From: Paraburkholderia sp.
Lineage (GTDB): Bacteria > Pseudomonadota > Gammaproteobacteria > Burkholderiales > Burkholderiaceae
DNA: 64,000 nucleotides
Assembly: GCF_024281035.1 (NCBI RefSeq)
Contig: NZ_JAMXLH010000048.1
Coordinates: 1 to 64,000 of the forward strand
Reading direction: 5' to 3'
In this document: one piece after another, positions 53,345 through 62,548 of the stretch
Numbering within the stretch: position 1 is the first letter of the stretch
Layout of the letters: each line of letters starts with the position of its first letter
Program-made: the position numbers and the translations under genes
The notes under the pieces: model-generated
Told to the model about the DNA's origin: nothing
Database searches by the model: none
What the model saw: the letters and a program-made list of their open reading frames with translations, nothing else

Positions 53345-54556
53345 ATGTTACACACAGGACCTTTTTTTGCACAGACTGCGTCGCGCAAAGCCCGGTGGTG
53401 GTGCGGCGCGAGCGCCGTCGCGGCCGTCGCCGCGCTGCTTTCCGGATGCGCCATGTCACCAGGCATGACGTACGCGACGATGGGGCGCAACCTCGACAGC
53501 ACGCGCGCCGGTGCCAGCGGCGGCACTAGCGGCGGCACACCGGCGTCGGCGCAAGACGCAGACGCTCCGCCGCCAGACAAGCTCATCGAGATCAACAGCC
53601 AACTGGTCGAGCAGGAGCGGGAGCGACGTTCGACCGCGATTTCGCAGAGCGTTCAGTCGCTTTTTGCCGACGCGGGACCTTACACGCTCACGGTGGGCGA
53701 TGTGCTGAACATCACCGTGTGGGATCACCCGGAGATGAACCAGACGACCATAACGGGTGGCAATGGAGCGGATCCGGGAACGAGTTCCGTTGTCTTCGGC
53801 TATACGGTCGATTCGAACGGAATCATCCAGATTCCCTACGTCGGCCCGGTCAAGGTGACGGGGCTGACTGAGCTGCAGGCTCGCGATCTTGTCGCGCAGA
53901 AGCTTTCGCGCTATCTGCGCGATCCCCAGGTCACCCTGCGCATCGCGGCCTATCGCGGCAAACGGATCTATCTCGACGGCGAGGTCCGCACCCCGGGCCT
54001 GCAGGTGCTCAACGACATGCCGATGACGTTGCCCGAGGCGATCAATCGCGCCGGCGGCTTCACGACCACGGCGGACCGCTCGGACGTCAGCATCACGCGC
54101 GGCAAGCAAACCGTGGTCGTGAACATCCCGGACATGATCAGGAAGGGCGTGAACCCCGACAACATTCTTCTCCGAAACGGCGACCTCGTGCGTGTTTATT
54201 CGCAGAACGACAGCAAGGCGTATGTGCTCGGCGAGGTCGGTCATCCTGGCAGCGTGATGTTCAATAACGGCCACTTGTCACTGAGCGACGCAATCGGCGG
54301 TGCTGGCGGGATCAGTCAGGCGTCGGGCGATCCTTCGCAGGTGTACGTCGTGCGCCGGCATGAGGGTGCAGATCCCACGCTGTTTCACCTCGATGCGACA
54401 TCGCCGATTGCGATGGCCGTTGCGGATGGCTTCGACCTCAAGCCGAGCGACGTTGTATTCGTCGACGCGTCGGGCCTTGTCAAGTGGAGCCGTGTCATCA
54501 ATCTGATCTTGCCAAGTACGCAGGCAGCCGCGACCAGCCGCATGGTGGGCTATTGA
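53345..54556 (+). CDS. wza: Outer-membrane polysaccharide export lipoprotein (Wza/BceE)
   Basis: 403 residues from ATG 53345. Lipoprotein signal with lipobox LLSGC (Cys 35). Poly_export/SLBB domains follow: YTLTVGDVLNITVWDHPEMN, IIQIPYVGPVKVTGLTELQA, RIYLDGEVRTPG, and KAYVLGEVGHPGSV. It forms the outer-membrane channel for the exopolysaccharide, working with the tyrosine autokinase encoded next. A perfect hairpin separates the two genes. Confidence 0.95.
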   Translation: MLHTGPFFAQTASRKARWWCGASAVAAVAALLSGCAMSPGMTYATMGRNLDSTRAGASGGTSGGTPASAQDADAPPPDKLIEINSQLVEQERERRSTAISQSVQSLFADAGPYTLTVGDVLNITVWDHPEMNQTTITGGNGADPGTSSVVFGYTVDSNGIIQIPYVGPVKVTGLTELQARDLVAQKLSRYLRDPQVTLRIAAYRGKRIYLDGEVRTPGLQVLNDMPMTLPEAINRAGGFTTTADRSDVSITRGKQTVVVNIPDMIRKGVNPDNILLRNGDLVRVYSQNDSKAYVLGEVGHPGSVMFNNGHLSLSDAIGGAGGISQASGDPSQVYVVRRHEGADPTLFHLDATSPIAMAVADGFDLKPSDVVFVDASGLVKWSRVINLILPSTQAAATSRMVGY

Positions 54557-54561
54557 GCGGC

Positions 54562-54609
54562 GCGACGCTTGCGTGTGCGAGGCTCGATCGTCACACACGC
54601 AAGCGTCGC
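54562..54609 (+). promoter_or_regulatory. Perfect 16-bp hairpin between wza and wzc
   Basis: GCGACGCTTGCGTGTG (54562-54577) pairs exactly with 54594-54609 around a 16-base loop. It starts five bases after the wza stop and ends 37 bases before the wzc start. No T-run follows, so it is more likely an RNA processing, stability or attenuation element than a full terminator. Confidence 0.75.
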
Positions 54610-54646
54610 TGGACTTCCGGAAAACTGGCGGAACTGGAGAACTCGT

Positions 54647-56875
54647 ATGAAATACTCAGCCGCGCCCGTGATCGACCTCGAAGCAGACCAGGGTGGACCG
54701 GCGCGCAACTCCCTCGAGGTGCTCTATCAGAGTCGTTATCTGGTAGGCGCGGTGACGGCAGTTTTTCTGCTGGCCGGATTGACGTATGCGATGCTTGCCG
54801 AGCCCGTCTACCAGTCCGATATTTTGATTCAGGTGGAGGAGAACCAGGGTTCGTCGAGAAATGCATTAACCGATCTCTCGTCGATGTTCGCAGTCAAGAC
54901 GGCAGCGTCCGCCGAAATCGAAGTGCTTCGCTCGCGCGCGGTGATTGCGCGCGCGGTGGACAGCACGCGGCTTTACCTGAGCGCCGAACCGCGCTATTTC
55001 CCGGTCGTCGGGAAATGGATTGCGAGGCACGTGAATGGTCTCCTCTTTTCCGGGCTCGGCGGTTTCGCATGGGGATCGGAGAGCATCGACGTTGCTTCGA
55101 TCGACGTTCCGGAGGCGCTCGAGGGGCTGCCGCTCACGCTCACCGCGTTAGGTGACGGAGCATTTGCACTCACGGAAGACACGCATGGCGTCAACCTGGT
55201 GGGGCACGTCGGGCAACCGTTGAACGCGCACGTCGCAGGGGGGGATATCTCTTTGCTGGTGACGGACCTGGTCGGCGCGCGCGGTGTGCGCTTCACGGTC
55301 ATCAAGAATTCCCGGCTTGCGACGATCCAGCGGCTGCAAAACAATCTGCTGATTTCGGAAAAGGGACACGACTCCGACGTGATCGGCGTGGCGCTGGAAG
55401 GACGCGATCCGCTGCAGATCAGTCAGGTGCTCAATGCAATCGGCACCGAGTATGTGCGGCAGAACATCCGGCGCACAGTGGAGGAGGCAGAGAAATCGAT
55501 TGCGTTCCTCGGTCAGCAACTGCCTGAGTTGAAATCGCAACTCGAGGTGTCGGAAAGCCGCTACAACCAGTTTCGTGCCCAGCATGGCACGGTCGACCTG
55601 AACGCCGAGGCAAGTTCGCTGCTTGCGCGCTCGGCCCAGGCGAAAGGTGTGGTCGCGGATCTCGAACAAAGACGTACGCAGTTGCTCGAGCGCTTTACGC
55701 CCCAACACCCGGCGGTTCGCAGTATCGAGGATCAACTGGCTGAAGCGAGGCGCCAGGTTGACAGTCTGGATACCGATACGCGGAAATTGCCGCCGCTCGA
55801 ACAAGGTCTTCTGCGTCTGCAGCGCGACGTGCAGGTCAGCACCGATCTGTACACGAACCTGCTTAATACGCAGGAGCAGCTTCGGTTGCTGAAGGCGGGC
55901 AAGGTCGGCAACGTTCGGATGCTCGATCCGGCAGTCGTGCCGGAAAGCCCCATTCGTCCGAAGCGCGTGATGGCCGTGTTGGGGGCATTGCTGTCCGGCA
56001 TCTTCGTCGGCGTTGCGCTTGCGCTTCTGAAGCGCGCAGTGATTGACCGCGTGGCTGCCGCACAGGAAATCGAGTTCGGCACGGGGCTCACCGTCTATGC
56101 GAAGGTGCCGCGCAGCAAGACCCAGGAACTGCTCACACGTGGTGTACCCGCGGGAGGCGGAGGGAGTCTCGTGCTGGCGCACGCTTCGGCCGATGACGCG
56201 GCGATCGAGAGCTTGCGCAGCTTTCACAGCGCATTGGACTTTGCCTTGATGAATGCGCCAAACCGCATTGTCCAGATTGCCGGACCGACGCCCGCCGTCG
56301 GCAAGTCATTTGTCTCCGTCAATCTGGCGGCCCTCGTTGGCGCGTCGGGCCAGCGTGTGCTGCTCGTCGATACCGACCTGCGCAGGGGCACGCTGCACGT
56401 TTCCCTGGGCGCCGAACAGGGACCGGGCCTTGCCGAAATCGTGATACACAACCTGGGCTTCGAGCAGGTCGTGCGGCGCGCGGTGCTGCCGGGCGTGGAC
56501 TTTATATCGTGTGGCGCATACGGCGAAAACCCGAGCGGCATCCTCCTTCATCGCAACTTCCAGGCGTTCCTGCGTCAGGTGGAGGCCGAGTATGACCTCG
56601 TGCTGATTGATTCGCCGCCGATTCTGCCGGTCGCGGATTCGGGCATCGTCGCGAAGCTCTCGGGTACGGTATTCATGGTCGTGCGGCACGGTTTGTCGAG
56701 CCTCGAGGACATCCGCGAATCCGCGCGCCGACTGGCGCAGCTCGGCGTGCCCATTCACGGCGTCATCTTCAACGACATGTCGCAGCACACCCGGTACGGA
56801 CGAGATTACGGAACGTATCGGTACGGCACCTCCGCGAACCAGCCGAAGCTCACGGACGGAGGGGGCGCGCTGTGA
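54647..56875 (+). CDS. wzc: Polysaccharide co-polymerase tyrosine autokinase (Wzc/BceF)
   Basis: 742 residues from ATG 54647. Wzz-type N-terminus with a helix at about 32-50 and a second helix near 440-465 flanking a large periplasmic, partly coiled-coil part. The cytoplasmic BY-kinase has Walker A' GPTPAVGKSFVSVNLAALVG (about 546-565), a LLVDTDLRRGTLH Walker A-type strand and Walker B LIDSPPILPVADS (about 650). A C-terminal tyrosine cluster follows (YGRDYGTYRYG). It controls polymerisation and export with Wza. No cognate phosphatase (Wzb/BceD) gene is in this window. Confidence 0.95.
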   Translation: MKYSAAPVIDLEADQGGPARNSLEVLYQSRYLVGAVTAVFLLAGLTYAMLAEPVYQSDILIQVEENQGSSRNALTDLSSMFAVKTAASAEIEVLRSRAVIARAVDSTRLYLSAEPRYFPVVGKWIARHVNGLLFSGLGGFAWGSESIDVASIDVPEALEGLPLTLTALGDGAFALTEDTHGVNLVGHVGQPLNAHVAGGDISLLVTDLVGARGVRFTVIKNSRLATIQRLQNNLLISEKGHDSDVIGVALEGRDPLQISQVLNAIGTEYVRQNIRRTVEEAEKSIAFLGQQLPELKSQLEVSESRYNQFRAQHGTVDLNAEASSLLARSAQAKGVVADLEQRRTQLLERFTPQHPAVRSIEDQLAEARRQVDSLDTDTRKLPPLEQGLLRLQRDVQVSTDLYTNLLNTQEQLRLLKAGKVGNVRMLDPAVVPESPIRPKRVMAVLGALLSGIFVGVALALLKRAVIDRVAAAQEIEFGTGLTVYAKVPRSKTQELLTRGVPAGGGGSLVLAHASADDAAIESLRSFHSALDFALMNAPNRIVQIAGPTPAVGKSFVSVNLAALVGASGQRVLLVDTDLRRGTLHVSLGAEQGPGLAEIVIHNLGFEQVVRRAVLPGVDFISCGAYGENPSGILLHRNFQAFLRQVEAEYDLVLIDSPPILPVADSGIVAKLSGTVFMVVRHGLSSLEDIRESARRLAQLGVPIHGVIFNDMSQHTRYGRDYGTYRYGTSANQPKLTDGGGAL

Positions 56876-57912
56876 AAGACATCACGATCGTGATATGCAG
56901 CTACAACTATGAACGGTTCCTGCGCGAAGCGATTGATTCGGCGTTGGCTCAAGAACCGGACAGGACAGTCGTTGTGGTGATCGACGATGGTTCGACCGAC
57001 GGGTCGCGGGCCATCATCGAAAGCTATGGAGACCGCATTGTGTCGGTCATCAAGGAAAACGGCGGCCAGGCGAGCGCATATAACCTTGGCCTCGAAATGG
57101 CCGACACGCCCTATCTGCTTTACCTCGACTCGGACGATGTTCTGTATGAGGGCGCTGTCGCACAGGTACTCCGTGCATTCGAAAGCGGCAACTACGCCAA
57201 GGTGCAGTTCCGGTTGAGCGTGATCGATGGCGAAGGTGTGCGCACGGGTGCGCGCGTACCGAATTCGACACCGCCCGCCGGGTGCGGCGAGCTGCTGCGG
57301 CGCGGGTGGCTCTATCCGTCTCCGCCGGCGTCGGGCAACGCCTATCGCGTGAGCGCGCTCAGGCAAATCCTGCCGGTGCCGAAGGCGAAAGGGCGTGGCA
57401 TCGCCGCAGACTTCTTCGCGATCTATGGCATTGCCCTGCTCGGCGATGTGATGGCGATCGAAGAGGAACTCGGCGGCTATCGCGTTCATCGCAAGGAGTC
57501 CGGCGCGGCACCCGCAACGAATCGCGAGGTAGGGCTTTCGATTGCGAATTGCCAGGATATCAGCGAGGTGGTGCGTGCATTTCCACATCGATGGGCTGCG
57601 CTGCGTCAGCTCGTCAGTGAGCGGCTAGGCGAAGAACTTCCGGAGCATGCAATCGACTTTTCGTATGAAAAGGCGCATCTGTGCATGCGCGTCTACGACG
57701 CGACGCTCTGGAAGCGATGGCAATGGATTCTGTGCGAATCGAGGCAATACTTCCGCTCGATCGTCGCGAATCCTTTCTGGACAGTGGGCAAGAAGGTTTC
57801 CGCGATCGCCCTGACGCTCGTCTGTCTCGTGCCGTCGCGCAGGATCAGCGACCAGGCGGTGCTGTACATTGCGAATCCGCTCGCGCGCGGGGCGCAAGGC
57901 GCTCGCTCATGA
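56872..57912 (+). CDS. Glycosyltransferase family 2
   Basis: 346 residues, GTG 56872 overlapping the wzc stop. GT-A fold: ITIVICSYNYERFLREAIDS, VVVVIDDGSTDGS, YLLYLDSDDVLYEGA as the metal-binding DxD region. The C-terminal 130 residues are helical. Position matches bceG in cepacian clusters. Part of the overlapping EPS glycosyltransferase operon. Confidence 0.9.
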   Translation: MKDITIVICSYNYERFLREAIDSALAQEPDRTVVVVIDDGSTDGSRAIIESYGDRIVSVIKENGGQASAYNLGLEMADTPYLLYLDSDDVLYEGAVAQVLRAFESGNYAKVQFRLSVIDGEGVRTGARVPNSTPPAGCGELLRRGWLYPSPPASGNAYRVSALRQILPVPKAKGRGIAADFFAIYGIALLGDVMAIEEELGGYRVHRKESGAAPATNREVGLSIANCQDISEVVRAFPHRWAALRQLVSERLGEELPEHAIDFSYEKAHLCMRVYDATLWKRWQWILCESRQYFRSIVANPFWTVGKKVSAIALTLVCLVPSRRISDQAVLYIANPLARGAQGARS

Positions 57913-59030
57913 GGTGGGGAGCACGGTCCATGAGCCCTTTGGCAACCAGACGACTGGTGATCAATGGCCGGTTTCTCGGGCGGACGGCCACGGGCGTGGA
58001 TCGCTTCGCGTTCGAGACAGTGCGGGCCATCGACGCGCTGCTGGACGCGCAGGATCCGATCGTGACCGGACTGAGTGTGGAGCTTGTCGCGCCGGTGCAC
58101 ACCGGCTGCTCACAGAGTCCCTTTCGTCACATTCCAGTCAGGCCGGCCGGACGTGGACGCGGAACGTACTGGGAGCAGCTCAGTCTGCCGTTCGCCGCGA
58201 ACGGTTCGCTGCTGCTGAATCTCTGCAATTCCGGGCCGCTCGTGTACCGCCGCCAGGTGACGGTGCTCCACGACGCTGCGCCCGTGCGCGTTCCGCAGAG
58301 CTATAGCAGCGCGTTTTCCGCCTGGTACCGCTGGATGGCGCCCACCATTGGCCGCGTTGCATGCCGCATCGTTACCGTATCGGAGTTTTCGCGCAGCGAA
58401 CTCTACGAAGCGTACGGTATTCCGGCGAACAAGATTGGCGTCGTTCACGAGAGCGGAGAGCACATGCTCCGTGTGCAGCCCACGCAGCGTCATCCTTGCA
58501 GCGATGCGAAGCGCCCGTACGTGCTGGCGGTTGGCAGTTCGAACCTGCACAAGAATTTCAGGCTCATCGTCGAGTCCGCCCGGCTGATGTCGGGCGCGCC
58601 GTTTGACATCGTCGTGGCGGGCGGTACGGATCCACGGGTCTACGGCGGCGGCCAGGCTGCGCTGCCTTCGTTTGTCCGCCATCTTGGCTACGTGAGCGAC
58701 GAGGATCTGGGCGCGCTATACCGCGACGCCGCGTGCTTCGTCTTCCCGTCACGCTACGAAGGCTTTGGACTGCCTCCCGTCGAAGCCATGGCGCTCGGCT
58801 GCCCGGTCGTTGCTTCGCGCCTGCCTTCGATTGTCGAGGCCTGTGGCGACGCCGCACTTTATTTTTCACCGGACGACCCGCACGAACTCGCTGACGTGCT
58901 GCATCGGGTGGCATCGGACGAAGCGTTGCGCGATCGCATGCGTAGAGAAGGGCGTGCCCGGTCGGCTCAATTAACCTGGCGTGCCACTGCCGTCGCGCTA
59001 CTTGAAGAGATTTCGCCATGGCTGAACTAG
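57909..59030 (+). CDS. Glycosyltransferase family 4
   Basis: 373 residues, ATG 57909 overlapping the upstream stop (ATGA); ATG 57930 is an alternative. GT-B enzyme with a C-terminal half showing YVLAVGSSNLHKNFRLIVES, FVFPSRYEGFGLPPVEAMAL (Glu loop) and GCPVVASRLPSIVEACGDAA. Mannosyltransferase-like (WbaZ/BceH style) by eye; donor not determined. Confidence 0.9.
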   Translation: MRWGARSMSPLATRRLVINGRFLGRTATGVDRFAFETVRAIDALLDAQDPIVTGLSVELVAPVHTGCSQSPFRHIPVRPAGRGRGTYWEQLSLPFAANGSLLLNLCNSGPLVYRRQVTVLHDAAPVRVPQSYSSAFSAWYRWMAPTIGRVACRIVTVSEFSRSELYEAYGIPANKIGVVHESGEHMLRVQPTQRHPCSDAKRPYVLAVGSSNLHKNFRLIVESARLMSGAPFDIVVAGGTDPRVYGGGQAALPSFVRHLGYVSDEDLGALYRDAACFVFPSRYEGFGLPPVEAMALGCPVVASRLPSIVEACGDAALYFSPDDPHELADVLHRVASDEALRDRMRREGRARSAQLTWRATAVALLEEISPWLN

Positions 59031-60241
59031 CCAAAATCGGTGCGATAGCGGTTGAACGGCGGCGCTTTGGCCGCGTGGCGCTCGTGCATGACTGGCTCGC
59101 GAGCTATGCCGGCTCGGAGCGTGTGGTGGAGCAGATCCTGAAGCTGTGGCCCGACGCGGAGCTGTTTAGCGTTGTCGATTTCTTTCCGGAAGAACTGCGT
59201 GCCGACGTGCTTCGCGGCAAGCGCGCCACCACGTCGTTCATTCAGAAACTGCCGCGGGCGCGCACGGCGTTTCGCCTTTATTTGCCGCTGATGCCGCTTG
59301 CCGTCGAGCAGTTCGACCTGTCGGGCTTCGACCTGGTTATTTCTTCGAGCCATGCTGTTGCGAAGGGCGTGATTACCGGCCCGAACCAGGTCCATGTCAG
59401 CTACGTGCATTCACCGATCCGGTATGCCTGGGATCTCCAGCATCAGTATCTGGCGCAGGCGCGCAAGCTGCGCGGCCCGAAGAGCTGGGCTGCGCGCGCC
59501 GCTTTGCATTACATGCGGATCTGGGACATGCGCACCGCCAATGGCGTTGACGAATTTGTCGCCAACTCGGCATTTGTCGGGCGCCGCATCCGCAAGATCT
59601 ACGGGCGTAGCGCACAGGTCGTCTATCCGCCGGTCGACGTGGAGCGATTTGCGCCGACCGGGCGAGCGCGGGAGGATTTCTATCTGACCGCGTCGAGGAT
59701 GGTGCCGTACAAGCGCATCCCGCTCCTTGTCGAGGCCTTTTCGAAAATGCCGGACAGACATCTGGTCGTCATCGGCGACGGTCCGGACTTTGAAACAGTG
59801 CGTGAGCTGGCAGGTCCGAATATATCGGTGCTTGGCTATCAGCCGTCGAATGTGCTGATCGATTACATGCAACGCGCACGCGCTTTTGTGTTCGCTGCGG
59901 AAGAGGATTTCGGCATCTCGGTCGTCGAGGCGCAGGCGTGCGGCACGCCGGTGATCGCCTATGGGCGGGGCGGTGCGCTCGAAACGGTGATCGACTCCGG
60001 CGATCCGCGTTTTGGCACCGGACTGTTCTTTTACGAACAGAGCGTCGAGGCCATCGTCGATACGATCAAACGGTTCGAGGCCCGCGCGCCATTTGACGAC
60101 GAAGTCTGCCGGCTGCATGCCGCGCGCTTTTCTGCCGCGCGGTTCCGGCAGGAGTTTCTCGGCGTCGTCGAGCGGGCAGTGGAACGATATCCGACGGCAC
60201 TGCTCACGTTTGAACATCACGCAACTGCCGAAGCGAGGTAA
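59018..60241 (+). CDS. Glycosyltransferase family 4 (WbaZ-like mannosyltransferase)
   Basis: 407 residues, ATG 59018 overlapping the previous gene by 13 bases. N-terminal VALVHDWLASYAGSERVVEQ is characteristic of a GT4 subgroup common in EPS clusters, with SYVHSPIRYAWDLQHQYL in the acceptor half. The C-terminal half has YLTASRMVPYKRIPLLVEAF and FAAEEDFGISVVEAQACGTP. Probable mannosyl donor use by resemblance to WbaZ-type enzymes. Confidence 0.9.
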   Translation: MAELAKIGAIAVERRRFGRVALVHDWLASYAGSERVVEQILKLWPDAELFSVVDFFPEELRADVLRGKRATTSFIQKLPRARTAFRLYLPLMPLAVEQFDLSGFDLVISSSHAVAKGVITGPNQVHVSYVHSPIRYAWDLQHQYLAQARKLRGPKSWAARAALHYMRIWDMRTANGVDEFVANSAFVGRRIRKIYGRSAQVVYPPVDVERFAPTGRAREDFYLTASRMVPYKRIPLLVEAFSKMPDRHLVVIGDGPDFETVRELAGPNISVLGYQPSNVLIDYMQRARAFVFAAEEDFGISVVEAQACGTPVIAYGRGGALETVIDSGDPRFGTGLFFYEQSVEAIVDTIKRFEARAPFDDEVCRLHAARFSAARFRQEFLGVVERAVERYPTALLTFEHHATAEAR

Positions 60242-60267
60242 ACGAACCTTTCCGCCCAAGGGGAGCC

Positions 60268-61188
60268 ATGCGAAGCTTTGTGATCGTTGCTACGCGAGGA
60301 AGGGCAGCAGAGACGGCGATTTTGTTCGACTACCTGCTCGTTCAGGTTCGTCGTCCCGACGCGGTCTACGTGGTGGGCGCGGCCGAGGCTGACACGGCGG
60401 GGCTCGCCACACACCCGTTGTGCGCCGCCTTGCCGGTGTTCCTGCTCCTGTCCGGGACAGCCGGGCTCACGGCGCAGCGCAATTACGGCTTGACTGCCAT
60501 GTTGCGCGATGCGGACCGTCTCAACGCGGATGAGCGATGGTTCGTCACCTTCTTCGACGACGATTTCCGGCCAGACGATGCGTGGCTGTCGAACTGCGAG
60601 GCACTCTTGTTGCAGGAGCCGGGTGTGATCGGCATGACGGGGCAGATTCTCGCGGACGGCGTGAAAACGGCCGGGGTGTGCGAAGACGATGCACGCCGGT
60701 ATCTGAGCGGGGCACTGGCGCCATGCGAGCATTGGGCGTCGGGTGCCGAACGCAGGGAAATCACGTCGGCCTACGGCTGCAACATGGCGTTCGTCGACCG
60801 GGTTGCACGCGCATGCCGGTTCGAAGAAGCCTTGCCGTTGTATGGCTGGCAGGAGGACCAGGATTACACGTCGCAGGCACTGCGTTTTGGCCGGTTTGTC
60901 TATGAGCCGGCATGCCGCGGTGTGCACCTCGGCACCAGGAGAGGACGGATTTCAGGGATCCGTCTTGGCTACTCGCAAATTGCCAATCCGGTATTTCTCG
61001 TCAAGAAGAACACCATGGCGCGCAAAACGGCCTTCCGGTTCATCAGCCGCCACATTCTGTCGAATCTTTTTCATAGCCTGCGTCGCGACCCGCTGTTCGA
61101 TTACCGCGGGCGCCTGTGGGGAAACCTGCTGGCTTTTGCGCATCTTGTGGCTGGAAAAAGCCACCCGCAGCGCATCCTCAAATTGTGA
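60268..61188 (+). CDS. Glycosyltransferase family 2-like
   Basis: 306 residues from ATG 60268, after an AAGGGGAG ribosome site. GT-A-like N-terminus (FVIVATRGRAAETAILFDYL) and a metal motif in FVTFFDDDFRPDDAWL; the later LPLYGWQEDQDYTSQALRFG corresponds to the ED acceptor/base motif. A third member of the EPS glycosyltransferase set, moderately divergent from the others. Confidence 0.85.
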   Translation: MRSFVIVATRGRAAETAILFDYLLVQVRRPDAVYVVGAAEADTAGLATHPLCAALPVFLLLSGTAGLTAQRNYGLTAMLRDADRLNADERWFVTFFDDDFRPDDAWLSNCEALLLQEPGVIGMTGQILADGVKTAGVCEDDARRYLSGALAPCEHWASGAERREITSAYGCNMAFVDRVARACRFEEALPLYGWQEDQDYTSQALRFGRFVYEPACRGVHLGTRRGRISGIRLGYSQIANPVFLVKKNTMARKTAFRFISRHILSNLFHSLRRDPLFDYRGRLWGNLLAFAHLVAGKSHPQRILKL

Positions 61189-61363
61189 ACATCGTGCGGC
61201 GCGTAGCAGTTGTTGTGCGGCCGCGCACATATGAGATTTTCTGAACGGTGGAAAGTCGAGGAGAGCGGTTGCGTGCACGGAATCGATTGGGCAGTTGCGT
61301 GGCGGCCTTCAATCGTCTGTGGGATGAGCGTTGCCGGACGGACCTGAGACAGCGAGAAAAATC

Positions 61364-62503
61364 ATGATGAACGATGTGAAGGCTACTGTGGTGCCCGTAA
61401 CACAGCCGTACCTCCCGCCGCTTGTCGAGTTCATGCCGTATCTGGAGCAGATCTGGGCGAACCGCTGGGTGACCAACGGCGGTCCGTTTCATAGCCAGCT
61501 GGAGGCCGCGCTTTGCGAGTATCTGGGCGTTCAGCATGTGAGCCTGGTTTCGAATGGCACGATTGCGCTGATTCTCGCGCTGGAGGCGCTCGACATCACC
61601 GGAGAAGTGATTACCACCCCCTTCTCATTCGTCGCGACGACACATGCGATTCACTGGAACGGCATAAAGCCCGTCTTTGCCGACATCGACCCCGTGAGCA
61701 TGAACCTCGATCCGTCCAGGATCGAAGCCGCGATCACACCGGAAACACGCGCGATCGTCCCCGTCCATGTGTACGGCAATCCGTGCGACGTCGAACAAAT
61801 CCAGAAGATTGCCGACAAGCACGGTTTGCGGGTGATATACGATGCGGCTCATGCGTTCGGCGTGCGCCGGCACAACCAGTCGATTCTGAATTTCGGCGAT
61901 ATGTCCGTGCTCAGCTTCCACGGCACCAAGATATTCCATACGTTCGAGGGTGGCGCCATTGTTTTTAGCGACGCGGAAATGAAGCGTCGCGTCGACCGGC
62001 TGAAGAATTTCGGCATCGAAGACGAGGTGACAGTCACGGCCTGCGGCCTGAACGGCAAGATGAATGAAGTGCAGGCCGCATTCGGGCTGCTTCAGTTGCA
62101 GCACATGCCGCGCGCACAGGAGGCGCGTGCGCGCATCGATCGGCGATATCGTGAAGCGCTGGGCAACGTCCGCGGACTGCAATTGCTGGAGGTTGACGCG
62201 ATCAATAGCCGCAACTATGCCTATTTTCCGGTACGCGTGACGCCGGAGTTTCCGGTCAGCCGGGATACCCTGTACGACGAACTTCGCGCGCGGCAGATTG
62301 CTGTGCGGCGATATTTCTATCCGTTGATCAGCCAGTTCGCCGATTATCGCGCACTGCCTTCCGCGAAACGGGAGAACCTTCCGGTGGCGAACGCCGTTGC
62401 CGAACAGGTCTTGTGTCTGCCGATCTTCTCGATGCTCGAAGAGCAGGTGCAGGCACGCATTATCGATATCGTTCTGGCCATGGCGGGTGTTGCGACGGTG
62501 TGA
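61364..62503 (+). CDS. DegT/DnrJ/EryC1/StrS aminotransferase
   Basis: 379 residues from ATG 61364 (ATG 61367 also possible). PLP enzyme with VSNGTIALILALEALDI, YDAAHAFGV and the PLP-lysine loop SFHGTKIFHTFEGGAI. The SFHGTK-FHT-EGG version resembles 4-aminotransferases (VioA/WecE/PglE type) acting on nucleotide 4-keto-6-deoxysugars. It sits among EPS glycosyltransferases, so a 4-amino-4,6-dideoxy sugar may be part of this polymer. RmlB or the WbpM-like enzyme could supply the 4-keto substrate; that link is inference. Confidence 0.85.
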   Translation: MMNDVKATVVPVTQPYLPPLVEFMPYLEQIWANRWVTNGGPFHSQLEAALCEYLGVQHVSLVSNGTIALILALEALDITGEVITTPFSFVATTHAIHWNGIKPVFADIDPVSMNLDPSRIEAAITPETRAIVPVHVYGNPCDVEQIQKIADKHGLRVIYDAAHAFGVRRHNQSILNFGDMSVLSFHGTKIFHTFEGGAIVFSDAEMKRRVDRLKNFGIEDEVTVTACGLNGKMNEVQAAFGLLQLQHMPRAQEARARIDRRYREALGNVRGLQLLEVDAINSRNYAYFPVRVTPEFPVSRDTLYDELRARQIAVRRYFYPLISQFADYRALPSAKRENLPVANAVAEQVLCLPIFSMLEEQVQARIIDIVLAMAGVATV

Positions 62504-62548
62504 GCCACACGGACGGGGCACGTTGACCTTGAGCGCGGGACGGATTGC

